From the NCBI GenBank assembly GCA_045630265.1, contig JAZQSV010000029.1:1-9638 (forward strand): DNA of 9,638 nucleotides. The letters are read 5' to 3'. Shown here in pieces: positions 1 to 5,555 of the stretch. Numbering within the stretch: the stretch's first letter is position 1; every line of letters begins with the position of its first letter. The DNA is from UMGS1279 sp045630265 (GTDB lineage: Bacteria; Bacillota; Clostridia; Oscillospirales; Acutalibacteraceae). A model generated the notes under the pieces. The model was not told the origin of the DNA. It ran no database searches and saw only the letters and a list, made by a program, of their open reading frames with translations. The position numbers and the translations under genes are program-made.

Positions 1-8
1 AAGCTAAA

Positions 9-752
9 TTATTCAGCTTCTACAGTTTCTTCTACTTCTTCGGTAGCTTCTTCTGCAGTTGCAACCTGCTCACCCTGTCTGCCTTCGATAACAGCAGCAG
101 AAATAACACTTGCAATAAGATTTACTGCACGGATAGCGTCATCATTACCGGGGATAACTGCATCAATTTCGTCAGGATCACAGTTGGTATCAACGATAGC
201 AACAATCGGAATACCAAGCTTCTTTGCTTCGGAAACTGCAATTCTTTCTTTTCTGGGGTCAACGATAAAGAGTGCACCGGGGATGCCCTTCATATCTTGA
301 ATACCGCCAAGGAATTTTTCAAGCTTTTCAATCTCAAGCTTAAGTTTAGCAACTTCCTTTTTGGGGAGAAGATCGAATGTGCCGTCCTCTTCCATCTTGC
401 GAAGCTGATTTAAGCGCTCAATTCTACGACGAATGGTACGGAAATTGGTAAGCATACCGCCAAGCCAACGTGCGTTAACATAAGGCATAGAGCAGTTGAT
501 AGCTTCTTCCTTTACAGCGTCCTGAGCTTGTTTTTTGGTACCAACAAAGAGAACGTCCTTACCGTCTGCTGCGATGTCGCGAACAAAGTTGTAGGCCTCG
601 TTAATTTTCTTTGCGGTTTTCTGAAGGTCGATAATATAGATACCGTTACGCTCGGTAAAAATATACTCGGCCATTTTGGGGTTCCAGCGGCGAGTTTGGT
701 GACCAAAGTGTACACCAGCCTCTAAAAGCTGTTTCATGGATACTACTGACAT
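9..752 (-). CDS. rpsB: 30S ribosomal protein S2
   Basis: S2 is a structural protein of the small ribosomal subunit, located on the back of the 30S between head and body and needed for S1 or initiation functions in many bacteria. The 247-residue product opens with the classic S2 start (MSVVSMKQLLEAGVHFGHQT) and carries the family's internal motifs RWLGGMLTNF, GIPGALFIVDPRKE and PIVAIVDTNCDPD. It ends in an acidic tail rich in Glu and Ala, usual for Firmicutes S2. The ATG at 752 has a perfect AGGAGG (761-766) eight bases upstream, which fixes the start. The gene is complete, ending in TAA eight bases from the window edge; tsf (EF-Ts) is the usual next gene and would lie just outside. It has its own promoter and a long leader. 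Confidence 0.98.
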   Translation of the reverse strand: MSVVSMKQLLEAGVHFGHQTRRWNPKMAEYIFTERNGIYIIDLQKTAKKINEAYNFVRDIAADGKDVLFVGTKKQAQDAVKEEAINCSMPYVNARWLGGMLTNFRTIRRRIERLNQLRKMEEDGTFDLLPKKEVAKLKLEIEKLEKFLGGIQDMKGIPGALFIVDPRKERIAVSEAKKLGIPIVAIVDTNCDPDEIDAVIPGNDDAIRAVNLIASVISAAVIEGRQGEQVATAEEATEEVEETVEAE

Positions 753-877
753 TTGTTTTTCCTCCTAGGTTTTAACCTCTGCCCACCTCATATTTGGCGG
801 ATTACCAAAGCTTTTTGGCACCTGCCCGTCAATCAGTAAGGCATGTGTATTATTTACTGGGCACATTATGCACAGCT
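753..877 (-). promoter_or_regulatory. structured rpsB 5' leader
   Basis: About 125 nt separate the predicted transcription start from the rpsB ATG. Read on the minus strand, the leader can form successive hairpins. The first closes with GTAAG/CTTAC (876-880 with 836-840) around GCA/TGC and TGTG/CACA pairings with a 3-nt bulge. The second is TGCCAAA-AAGC-TTTGGTA (803-820). The third pairs CCGCC with GGTGG (about 784-800). A small GGTTAAAACC dyad lies just before the ribosome binding site. S2 is known to repress its own rpsB-tsf mRNA through the leader in Escherichia coli. Whether this leader acts the same way is inference. Confidence 0.45.
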
Positions 878-882
878 TACAT

Positions 883-911
883 AGTATATCACAAAAAAAG
901 ACCCTTTTCAA
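883..911 (-). promoter_or_regulatory. rpsB promoter (sigma-70/SigA type) inside upstream terminator
   Basis: On the minus strand there is a -35 element TTGAAA (906-911), a 17-base spacer, and a -10 element TATACT (883-888) preceded by TGA, an extended -10. The -35 falls within the stem and loop of the terminator at 893-921, and the spacer is made mostly of that terminator's 3' stem and T-tract. The predicted start site is near 876-877. Confidence 0.75.
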
Positions 912-921
912 GGTCTTTTTT
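893..921 (-). terminator. intrinsic terminator after the YgjP-like gene
   Basis: Read on the minus strand: an A-run, stem GACCTT, loop GAAA (a GNRA-type tetraloop), stem AGGGTC (one U-G pair), then seven T residues (893-899). It begins a few bases after the TAA of the metallopeptidase gene at 930. A run of T also follows the stem on the plus strand, so it could work in both directions, although no plus-strand gene needs it. Confidence 0.85.
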
Positions 922-929
922 GGATTTTT

Positions 930-1472
930 TTAACTTTTTAGCATCTTTATGCGATTTCTATAATCGGGAAGATATTTTTCGATCAGCATATAGAACTTTT
1001 CACCATGATTTTTGTACTTTAGATGAGCAAGTTCATGTACCACCACATACTCCTGCACCGCTTTGGGATAATCCAAAATATAGACCGAAAAATTCAGGGA
1101 GTTTTTAGCGCTACAACTACCAAACCTTGTTTTTGCAAAGTTTATTTTAACGGCGCTTGGTATAAGCCCCATAACGGTGCTATACCGTTCTACCATTGCT
1201 CCTATAACCTCTCTTGCCTTTTTTCTTACCTCTTCTCTTTCCTTGCCAATATACTCTTTTCTAAAAGGCCTTGATTTTTGTCTTTCAACTGCCTTTAAAA
1301 TCCACTGTTTTTTACCCAAAACTATTTTTGGTATTTCATTTTTAGGAAATAAAAGTGGCAGTCTTAAAATTACTTCACCATTTTTATTTACCTCAATCGC
1401 TACCGTTTTTCTTTTGCTTTTTACGACAAAATATTCAATTTCTTCGGTTTTCAGTTTTTTTGATAATTCCAA
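930..1472 (-). CDS. YgjP/SprT-like (DUF45) zinc metallopeptidase
   Basis: Predicted cytoplasmic metallopeptidase of the YgjP (DUF45, M48-like) family; the physiological substrate is unknown. From a TTG start at 1472 the product has 180 residues. Near the C-terminus it has the zinc motif HELAH (His146, Glu147, His150) followed by the third ligand His156 in KNHGEKFY. The preceding TRFGSCSAKNSLNFS stretch matches the family's RWGSC signature with Phe in place of Trp. No signal peptide or membrane segment is visible. The start is chosen because GGAG (1481-1484) lies eight bases before this TTG; an in-frame TTG at 1478 is too close to that site, and no ATG precedes the domain. The gene overlaps the end of the lipoprotein gene by 22 bases, suggesting translational coupling. 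A terminator follows directly. Confidence 0.85.
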   Translation of the reverse strand: MELSKKLKTEEIEYFVVKSKRKTVAIEVNKNGEVILRLPLLFPKNEIPKIVLGKKQWILKAVERQKSRPFRKEYIGKEREEVRKKAREVIGAMVERYSTVMGLIPSAVKINFAKTRFGSCSAKNSLNFSVYILDYPKAVQEYVVVHELAHLKYKNHGEKFYMLIEKYLPDYRNRIKMLKS

Positions 1473-1948
1473 TTCCAAAACTCCGCTTCTATATTTTGTC
1501 CCTTATATACTAAACTTTTCGGCAGGCCTTCGCTGTTTAGCATAAAGATAAATTCCAAGGATTTATAGCTATCGGTATAAACCCATTCCTGTCCTTTTTG
1601 CTCCGCCGCAGGGGATGCGGTTGTAAGCTTTAAAAATGCTCCGTTTATATACACAAAATTACCGCCACTTTCCATACTTATTGGTTGCGGCGGTAAATCC
1701 TTATAGCATATTTTCCCTTCCTCCCCCGAAAATTCAAAAGAAAAATCCTTTAAGTTTTCCGGCTCGGTAACACTTATTTTTAAAACCCCGCCACCTAAAG
1801 CGTAAACTGTGGCAAAAACAGTCTGCTCATTTTCGAAGCTAAACCTTGCGCTACAGCTATACCCCGCTTTGGCTACAGGCATTTTGTCGGTTTTGGTACA
1901 GCCCGACATGATTAAAATTATACTTAAGAGCGCACATATTCTTTTCAA
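1451..1948 (-). CDS. predicted lipoprotein of unknown function
   Basis: A 165-residue exported lipoprotein. The N-terminus has Lys-Arg, a short hydrophobic core and the lipobox MSGC, so signal peptidase II should cleave before Cys17 and leave the protein lipid-anchored on the outer face of the membrane. The mature part looks beta-rich, with alternating hydrophobic residues, several Gly-rich turns and Tyr/Phe pairs. This is compatible with a LolA- or GerS-like beta fold, but that is a guess from pattern and I cannot assign a family. The start is TTG at 1948, preceded by GGTGG (1953-1957) with a short four-base spacer; no in-frame ATG is nearby. It lies between a DUF6106 gene and a metallopeptidase, overlapping the latter by 22 bases, and is probably co-transcribed with both. 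Confidence 0.75.
   Translation of the reverse strand: MKRICALLSIILIMSGCTKTDKMPVAKAGYSCSARFSFENEQTVFATVYALGGGVLKISVTEPENLKDFSFEFSGEEGKICYKDLPPQPISMESGGNFVYINGAFLKLTTASPAAEQKGQEWVYTDSYKSLEFIFMLNSEGLPKSLVYKGQNIEAEFWNWNYQKN
1481..1484 (-). promoter_or_regulatory. RBS that decides the TTG start of the YgjP-like gene
   Basis: GGAG on the minus strand lies eight bases before the TTG at 1470-1472. It lies only two bases before the alternative in-frame TTG at 1476-1478, so the downstream codon is favoured. Confidence 0.55.
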
Positions 1949-2004
1949 AATACCACCATTTTTCCATAAAACTGATAGTAAAAATATATGCAGATTTTAA
2001 AAGT

Positions 2005-2010
2005 AGTATA
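2005..2010 (-). promoter_or_regulatory. possible extended -10 promoter before the lipoprotein gene
   Basis: TATACT on the minus strand preceded by TGT forms an extended -10. No good -35 is present at 15-18 bases upstream (TTATCA at 15 is the closest), so this may be a weak internal promoter or chance in AT-rich DNA. Confidence 0.3.
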
Positions 2011-2017
2011 ACAAAAA

Positions 2018-2536
2018 TTACTTGCTGATAACCATTTTAGGAACAGACTTTAAAATTTCCTTTTCAAGTTTTTCGTTTACGGGAATTACCACAAAGCAAA
2101 GACCCTTTTTAGGATGGCGGTAAACCATGTATGCTGCGTCATCACCTTGGTTTGCACAGTTGATTTTAAACTCAAAGCTACGATTTGCCAACCTTGCGGC
2201 AACGTTTTCAGAATATTTACCGTACTCCTCGATTTTATCAAGATGAACAGTGATCATTCTTTTTCTGCTACGCTTTGCAATAATCTTATCAATATCCAAA
2301 TCACGGTTTACGGCAATCATTTCATACTCAATATCCATAAGCTGAACAAGGCGGAATGCACCGTATAAAATACCCGCAATAATAATAACTGCAAAGGTTT
2401 TAACAAATAAGATAAGTGCCGAAAGCCAAATAACGCCATACACAAGAGCAAAGGCCGCTAGCCAAACAAGAACTATTAAAAGATAGTTTTTAGCTTCCAG
2501 ACGTTTTTTTGTTAGATATTCGCAGTAGCTTTCCAT
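2018..2536 (-). CDS. DUF6106-like membrane protein
   Basis: A 172-residue protein with two N-terminal membrane helices (about residues 18-38 and 42-62) and a C-terminal domain of about 100 residues predicted to face the cytoplasm. The features DLDIDKIIAKRSRKR, EYGKYSE and VYRHPKKG match my memory of the DUF6106 family of Clostridia, which has no known function. The small soluble domain on two helices resembles PH-like/bPH2 membrane-anchored modules in layout, but that is only a topological impression. The ATG at 2536 has AAAGGAG seven bases upstream. A promoter lies at 2599-2627, and no terminator is visible in the 69 bases before the lipoprotein gene, so the two are probably one transcript. 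Confidence 0.75.
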   Translation of the reverse strand: MESYCEYLTKKRLEAKNYLLIVLVWLAAFALVYGVIWLSALILFVKTFAVIIIAGILYGAFRLVQLMDIEYEMIAVNRDLDIDKIIAKRSRKRMITVHLDKIEEYGKYSENVAARLANRSFEFKINCANQGDDAAYMVYRHPKKGLCFVVIPVNEKLEKEILKSVPKMVISK

Positions 2537-2571
2537 TTCAAATCTCCTTTTAAAATTAAAAAGATGTAATT

Positions 2572-2592
2572 AAAGCGGCAAAATCCCGCTTT
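2572..2592. terminator. hairpin between rlmH and the DUF6106 gene, possible terminator
   Basis: AAAGCGG (2572-2578) and CCGCTTT (2586-2592) form a seven-base-pair stem with a seven-base loop. The longer T-run follows it on the plus strand, where no gene needs terminating. On the minus strand only TTTAATT follows, a weak tail. It could end the murA-rlmH transcript inefficiently, or form a stem-loop at the very 5' end of the DUF6106 mRNA, because the predicted start of that mRNA falls at its edge. Confidence 0.45.
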
Positions 2593-2598
2593 TTTAAT

Positions 2599-2627
2599 AT
2601 AATACCACACTTTTTTGCTCCATTCAA
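2599..2627 (-). promoter_or_regulatory. promoter for DUF6106-lipoprotein-metallopeptidase unit
   Basis: Minus strand -35 TTGAAT (2622-2627), 17-base spacer, -10 TATTAT (2599-2604) preceded by TGG, an extended -10. The predicted start is near 2592, about 55 bases before the ATG at 2536. Confidence 0.65.
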
Positions 2628-2633
2628 GTAATG

Positions 2634-2648
2634 GTAAACAAAGTTTAC
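2634..2648. repeat. 15-bp perfect dyad after rlmH
   Basis: GTAAAC-AAA-GTTTAC lies three bases beyond the rlmH stop codon and just upstream of the -35 at 2622-2627. It lacks a T-tract, so it is not a terminator. Its position and symmetry would fit a small operator or a chance hairpin; I cannot tell which. Confidence 0.4.
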
Positions 2649-2651
2649 AGT

Positions 2652-3134
2652 TTATTTATGATATTCGCCGCCGCTAAGTATTTTATAGGAGCGATATATT
2701 TGTTCCAAAAGCATTATTCTTGCAAGACGGTGCGGAAATGTCATCGGGGACATTGAAAGTCGAAAGGTACCAAGCGCCTTAACGCTATCATCAAGGCCGT
2801 AAGAGCCCCCAATTATGAAACAAATGCTCCCGCTTCCGAGGTCGGCATTTTTTGAAATAATACCTGCCAGTTCCTCACTGGAACGGGTTTTTCCCTCAAT
2901 ACAAAGAGGTATAACCTCACTATTTTTAGGGATTTTTGAAATTATCTTTTCGGCCTCTGCCTTTAGCACCGCATTTACAACACCATCGGACGGGTTTTGC
3001 GGCAGGGTTTCGGCAGGGATTTCGACAATATTAAGGTTGCAATAGCCCTTTAAACGCTTTACGTATTCATCCTGTGCCGCCTCAAAAAACTTTTCCTTTA
3101 ACCGTCCAACCGAAATTATGGTTACCTTTTGCAT
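2652..3134 (-). CDS. rlmH: 23S rRNA (pseudouridine-1915-N3)-methyltransferase RlmH
   Basis: RlmH methylates N3 of pseudouridine 1915 in helix 69 of 23S rRNA, using S-adenosylmethionine, on assembled 70S ribosomes. The 160-residue length is typical for this small SPOUT-class enzyme. Family motifs are all present: the cofactor-knot glycines IIGGSYGL (residues 107-114), SMSPMTFPH (127-135), LLEQIYR (142-148) and the terminal YHK (158-160), whose His and Tyr are conserved in catalysis and substrate binding. The ATG at 3134 has AAAGGA eight bases upstream, and this site overlaps the stop codon of the hydrolase gene, with only 12 bases between the genes, so the two are surely one operon and probably translationally coupled. 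A hydrolase-rlmH neighbourhood is common in Firmicutes. Confidence 0.97.
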   Translation of the reverse strand: MQKVTIISVGRLKEKFFEAAQDEYVKRLKGYCNLNIVEIPAETLPQNPSDGVVNAVLKAEAEKIISKIPKNSEVIPLCIEGKTRSSEELAGIISKNADLGSGSICFIIGGSYGLDDSVKALGTFRLSMSPMTFPHRLARIMLLEQIYRSYKILSGGEYHK

Positions 3135-3146
3135 ATTAGTTTTCCT

Positions 3147-3935
3147 TTACATCCATAACATTTTTGCGCCCTCTGCAGGAGCAATAGACAAAATATAATC
3201 CTCGTTATTCTTAGCACCAACAGAAAGCAATGCCGCCTCTGCCGAAACACGTGCCAACTCGGGAGTGTTATTGTCGCGGCTAAGATGAGCAAGAAGCACA
3301 GAGGTTGTTCCGCTTTTAATTAGGCCCTGCAGTTCATTTGCGGCAGTTTGGTTTGAAAGATGTCCCTTCTCCCCCAATATTCGCTGTTTTGTTTCAAAGG
3401 GATAACACCCGCTTTGCAGCATACCAACGTCATGATTAGACTCCAAAATAACTGCCTTGCAACCCAAAAGGTTATTTCTGACCGTTTCGGTTACTACCCC
3501 CAAATCGGTACAAACGGCCACTCTTTGACCATCCGAAAGGGTTATTTGATAACCGCCCGAGCCAACACAGTCGTGGCTTGTTCTAAAAAAATTAACCTCC
3601 ATATCAAAGCAAAACGAAGGTGAATCCTCCATATCAAAATATGTATTATTCTTAGTTATTGCACCGCTTAAAATCAGTTCCCCCAAGGTTTCTTTAGAAC
3701 CATAAACGGGAACATTTACCTTTTTAAGCAGGGTGCGGAGTCCCTTAACGTGGTCGGAATGGGTATGGGTTATAAAAATACCTTTAATATTTTCTAAAGC
3801 AATATTACTCTCCGAAAGGGAATTTAAAATACGTTTAGCACTAGCGCCTACATCTATAAGTATTGTTTCATTATTACTTGAAACAATACTGCAGTTGCCC
3901 GAACTACTACTAAAAAGTGTGCCGATTTTAGCCAT
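3147..3935 (-). CDS. YycJ/WalJ-type metallo-beta-lactamase-fold hydrolase
   Basis: A 262-residue cytoplasmic metallohydrolase. It starts MAKIGTLFSSSSGNC, typical of YycJ, and has the metal motif THTHSDH (His57, His59, Asp61, His62). Further ligand positions are His121 (SHD), Asp144 (CTDLG), NHD 167-169, GHLSN (His192) and AHLS (His217). YycJ/WalJ proteins are linked to coordination of cell division and cell-wall metabolism in Bacillus and relatives and have reported 5'-exonuclease activity; the role here is inferred from the family. No walRK two-component genes are present, unlike the classical Bacillus locus. The frame stays open to an upstream ATG at 3974, but the ATG at 3935 has AAAGGA six bases before it and aligns with the family start. 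It sits 80 bases after murA, with a palindromic hairpin between. Confidence 0.9.
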   Translation of the reverse strand: MAKIGTLFSSSSGNCSIVSSNNETILIDVGASAKRILNSLSESNIALENIKGIFITHTHSDHVKGLRTLLKKVNVPVYGSKETLGELILSGAITKNNTYFDMEDSPSFCFDMEVNFFRTSHDCVGSGGYQITLSDGQRVAVCTDLGVVTETVRNNLLGCKAVILESNHDVGMLQSGCYPFETKQRILGEKGHLSNQTAANELQGLIKSGTTSVLLAHLSRDNNTPELARVSAEAALLSVGAKNNEDYILSIAPAEGAKMLWM

Positions 3936-3941
3936 AACTTT

Positions 3942-3947
3942 TCCTTT
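3942..3947 (-). promoter_or_regulatory. RBS that decides the start of the YycJ-type gene
   Basis: AAAGGA on the minus strand, six bases before the ATG at 3933-3935. The alternative upstream ATG (3974) would place the GC-rich palindrome inside the coding region. Confidence 0.7.
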
Positions 3948-3968
3948 CAAAAAACCGCAAATACCAAC

Positions 3969-3992
3969 GCCCACGCCCTATAGGGCATGGGC
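3969..3992. repeat. GC-rich palindromic hairpin between murA and the YycJ-type gene
   Basis: Two 10-base arms, GCCCACGCCC and GGGCATGGGC, around a TATA loop. In the minus-strand RNA every position pairs (one U-G), and C-G then G-U pairs extend the stem to 12. The next T-run lies 14 bases beyond the stem, too far for a standard intrinsic terminator. It may be an mRNA processing or stabilising hairpin, or a dispersed palindromic repeat. Its GC content contrasts with the surrounding AT-rich spacer. Confidence 0.7.
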
Positions 3993-4015
3993 GCATCAGC
4001 AGTTAATCTTTGATT

Positions 4016-5305
4016 TTAAAGAGCTTCTCTTAGTTCGTTACCATCCGGTATCATAATTCTTGAAATATCGCCACCAAGATTGCGGATTTTTTCTACAACC
4101 TTTTCGTAACCGCGATCAATATACTGAATGTTTTCTATTTCAGTAACCCCGTTTGCGGCAAGTCCTGCAATTATAAGTGCGGCACCTGCGCGAAGATCGT
4201 TAGCCATAACGGGAGCGCCATGGAGGGACTGAGTTCCATTTACAATAGCGGCGCGACCCTCAATACTGATTTTTGCGCCCATCAGACCTAACTGGTCTGT
4301 ATACTTAAACCTGTTATCCCAAACACTTTCGGTAACAATGCTCGTACCGTTTGCAATGGATAAAAGCGTGGTGATTTGCGGCTGCATATCGGTTGGAAAA
4401 CCGGGATGAGGAAGTGTTTTAACGTTAGTAGCCTTTGGTCTTTCCTTCATAACCACTCTAATGCTTTCATCATATTCGGTTATCTCTGCCCCTATTTCCT
4501 CAAGCTTGGCAGTGATAGACTCTAAATGCTTAGGAATAACGTTTTCAACCAAAACGTCCCCGCCTGTAGCCACTACTGCCGCCATATAAGTTCCCGCCTC
4601 AATCTGGTCGGGAATTATGCTATAGGTAGTACCGCCAAGTCGCTTAACACCGCGAATTTTAATAACGTCGGTGCCAGCGCCCATAATGTCAGCGCCCATG
4701 GAGTTAAGGAAGTTTGCAAGGTCAACTATATGCGGTTCCCTTGCGGCGTTTTCAATAACCGTAAGCCCCTCTGCCTTAACAGCGGCAAGCATAATATTTA
4801 TTGTAGCGCCAACAGATACCATATCTAAAAATACCGGAGCGCCGACAAGCTTTGTTGCCTTAGCATCTACCATTGCGTTATCAATAACCACTCTAGCACC
4901 CAAAGACTGGAAACCTTTAATATGCTGGTCAATGGGTCTCACACCAAAATCACAGCCACCGGGAGGAGCTACCCTTGCCCTACCGAAACGGCCAAGCATT
5001 GCACCGATGAAATAGCTGCTGGCCCTCATACGGCGGCTCATTTCCTTCGACAAAACAAAAGAATTAACGTGCGTAGGGTCAATTTCAAATGTGGAGGAGT
5101 TTATCATCCTAACCTCTGCGCCAAGTTCATATAAAATTTTAAGGGTTATTGCAACGTCTGATATATCCGGAACATTTTCAATGCGGCAAATACCATCGCT
5201 TAAAATTACAGCAGGTAAAATTGCTACTGCGGCATTTTTAGCGCCGCTTATATGCACTGTACCTTCAAGCTTATTGCCGCCGCGAATAATGAACTTTTCC
5301 AACAT
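4016..5305 (-). CDS. murA: UDP-N-acetylglucosamine 1-carboxyvinyltransferase MurA
   Basis: MurA catalyses the first committed step of peptidoglycan synthesis in the cytoplasm, transferring enolpyruvate from phosphoenolpyruvate to UDP-GlcNAc. The 429-residue length is normal. Active-site residues are visible: Lys23-Asn24 in SGAKNAA, the catalytic Cys118 in PPGGCDFG (Cys115 in E. coli), Asp306 in HPGFPTDMQPQ and Arg398 in DRGYEK. Because the loop carries Cys and not Asp, the enzyme should be of the fosfomycin-sensitive type; this is inference from the family. The ATG at 5305 has AAGGAG six bases upstream. An in-frame ATG at 5344 would add 13 non-homologous residues and is rejected. It is first in a murA, YycJ-type hydrolase, rlmH unit with a near-consensus promoter. 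Many Firmicutes carry two murA paralogues; I cannot say which this is. Confidence 0.97.
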   Translation of the reverse strand: MLEKFIIRGGNKLEGTVHISGAKNAAVAILPAVILSDGICRIENVPDISDVAITLKILYELGAEVRMINSSTFEIDPTHVNSFVLSKEMSRRMRASSYFIGAMLGRFGRARVAPPGGCDFGVRPIDQHIKGFQSLGARVVIDNAMVDAKATKLVGAPVFLDMVSVGATINIMLAAVKAEGLTVIENAAREPHIVDLANFLNSMGADIMGAGTDVIKIRGVKRLGGTTYSIIPDQIEAGTYMAAVVATGGDVLVENVIPKHLESITAKLEEIGAEITEYDESIRVVMKERPKATNVKTLPHPGFPTDMQPQITTLLSIANGTSIVTESVWDNRFKYTDQLGLMGAKISIEGRAAIVNGTQSLHGAPVMANDLRAGAALIIAGLAANGVTEIENIQYIDRGYEKVVEKIRNLGGDISRIMIPDGNELREAL

Positions 5306-5311
5306 ACGGCA

Positions 5312-5317
5312 CTCCTT
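5312..5317 (-). promoter_or_regulatory. RBS that decides the murA start
   Basis: AAGGAG on the minus strand, six bases before the ATG at 5303-5305. No comparable site precedes the upstream in-frame ATG at 5344. Confidence 0.75.
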
Positions 5318-5335
5318 TTTACTTTCCTTCAAGCC

Positions 5336-5387
5336 AAAAAACAAAATGGGATAAACCGTTCAAGACTAACATAACCCAAACGGTCCC
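5336..5387 (-). promoter_or_regulatory. attenuator-like hairpin in the murA leader
   Basis: In the minus-strand transcript GGGA+CCGTT (5379-5387) can pair with AACGG and TCCC (5348-5360), leaving a four-base bulge on the 3' side and an 18-base loop. The tract ATTTTGTTTTTT (5336-5347) follows at once. Hairpin plus T-tract between promoter and gene is the layout of a transcription attenuator. The stem is imperfect, so this could also be chance. Confidence 0.35.
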
Positions 5388-5412
5388 AATAACACAAAAA
5401 TTATACAAGTAT

Positions 5413-5440
5413 ATTATACCATATTTAGTATTTTTGTCAA
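5413..5440 (-). promoter_or_regulatory. strong SigA-type promoter for murA operon
   Basis: Minus strand -35 TTGACA (5435-5440, full consensus), 16-base spacer, -10 TATAAT (5413-5418, full consensus) with TGG before it, an extended -10. The predicted start is near 5406, giving a leader of about 100 nt before the murA ATG. Confidence 0.9.
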
Positions 5441-5487
5441 TGTTTTTTGGCATATTAAACCCACACTTATTGCAAAAGGTTTAAGGC

Positions 5488-5534
5488 TAAAAAATATAAG
5501 GCTATATAACCCAAAAGTTATATTGCCTTATATT
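5488..5534 (-). terminator. intrinsic terminator after the LCP gene
   Basis: On the minus strand two 18-base arms (5517-5534 and 5493-5510) pair with one mismatch around a TTTTGG loop. The 3' arm runs into six T residues (5489-5494). The stem is AT-rich but long. It starts 21 bases after the LCP stop codon and separates the surface module from the murA promoter. Confidence 0.85.
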
Positions 5535-5555
5535 CGCTAAAATACTAAATTGAAT

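Noticed and set aside
794..1545. Open frames on the plus strand opposite the rpsB leader and the YgjP-like gene
   Set aside because: They lie antisense to a gene with clear catalytic motifs, lack good ribosome binding sites, and their products show no recognisable domain.
2572..2595. Plus-strand intrinsic terminator (stem plus six T)
   Set aside because: No plus-strand gene precedes it; the symmetry is more likely part of minus-strand regulation or chance.
3936..3974. A longer start for the YycJ-type protein at 3974
   Set aside because: It would begin inside the palindrome; the family start MAKIGTLFSSSSGN has its own AAAGGA site.
5306..5344. A longer murA start at 5344
   Set aside because: The added 13 residues are not part of MurA and would run through the T-rich leader; the ATG at 5305 has a proper RBS.
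4526..5354. Plus-strand open frames opposite murA
   Set aside because: They are the antisense reading of a fully recognisable murA; no promoter or RBS supports them.
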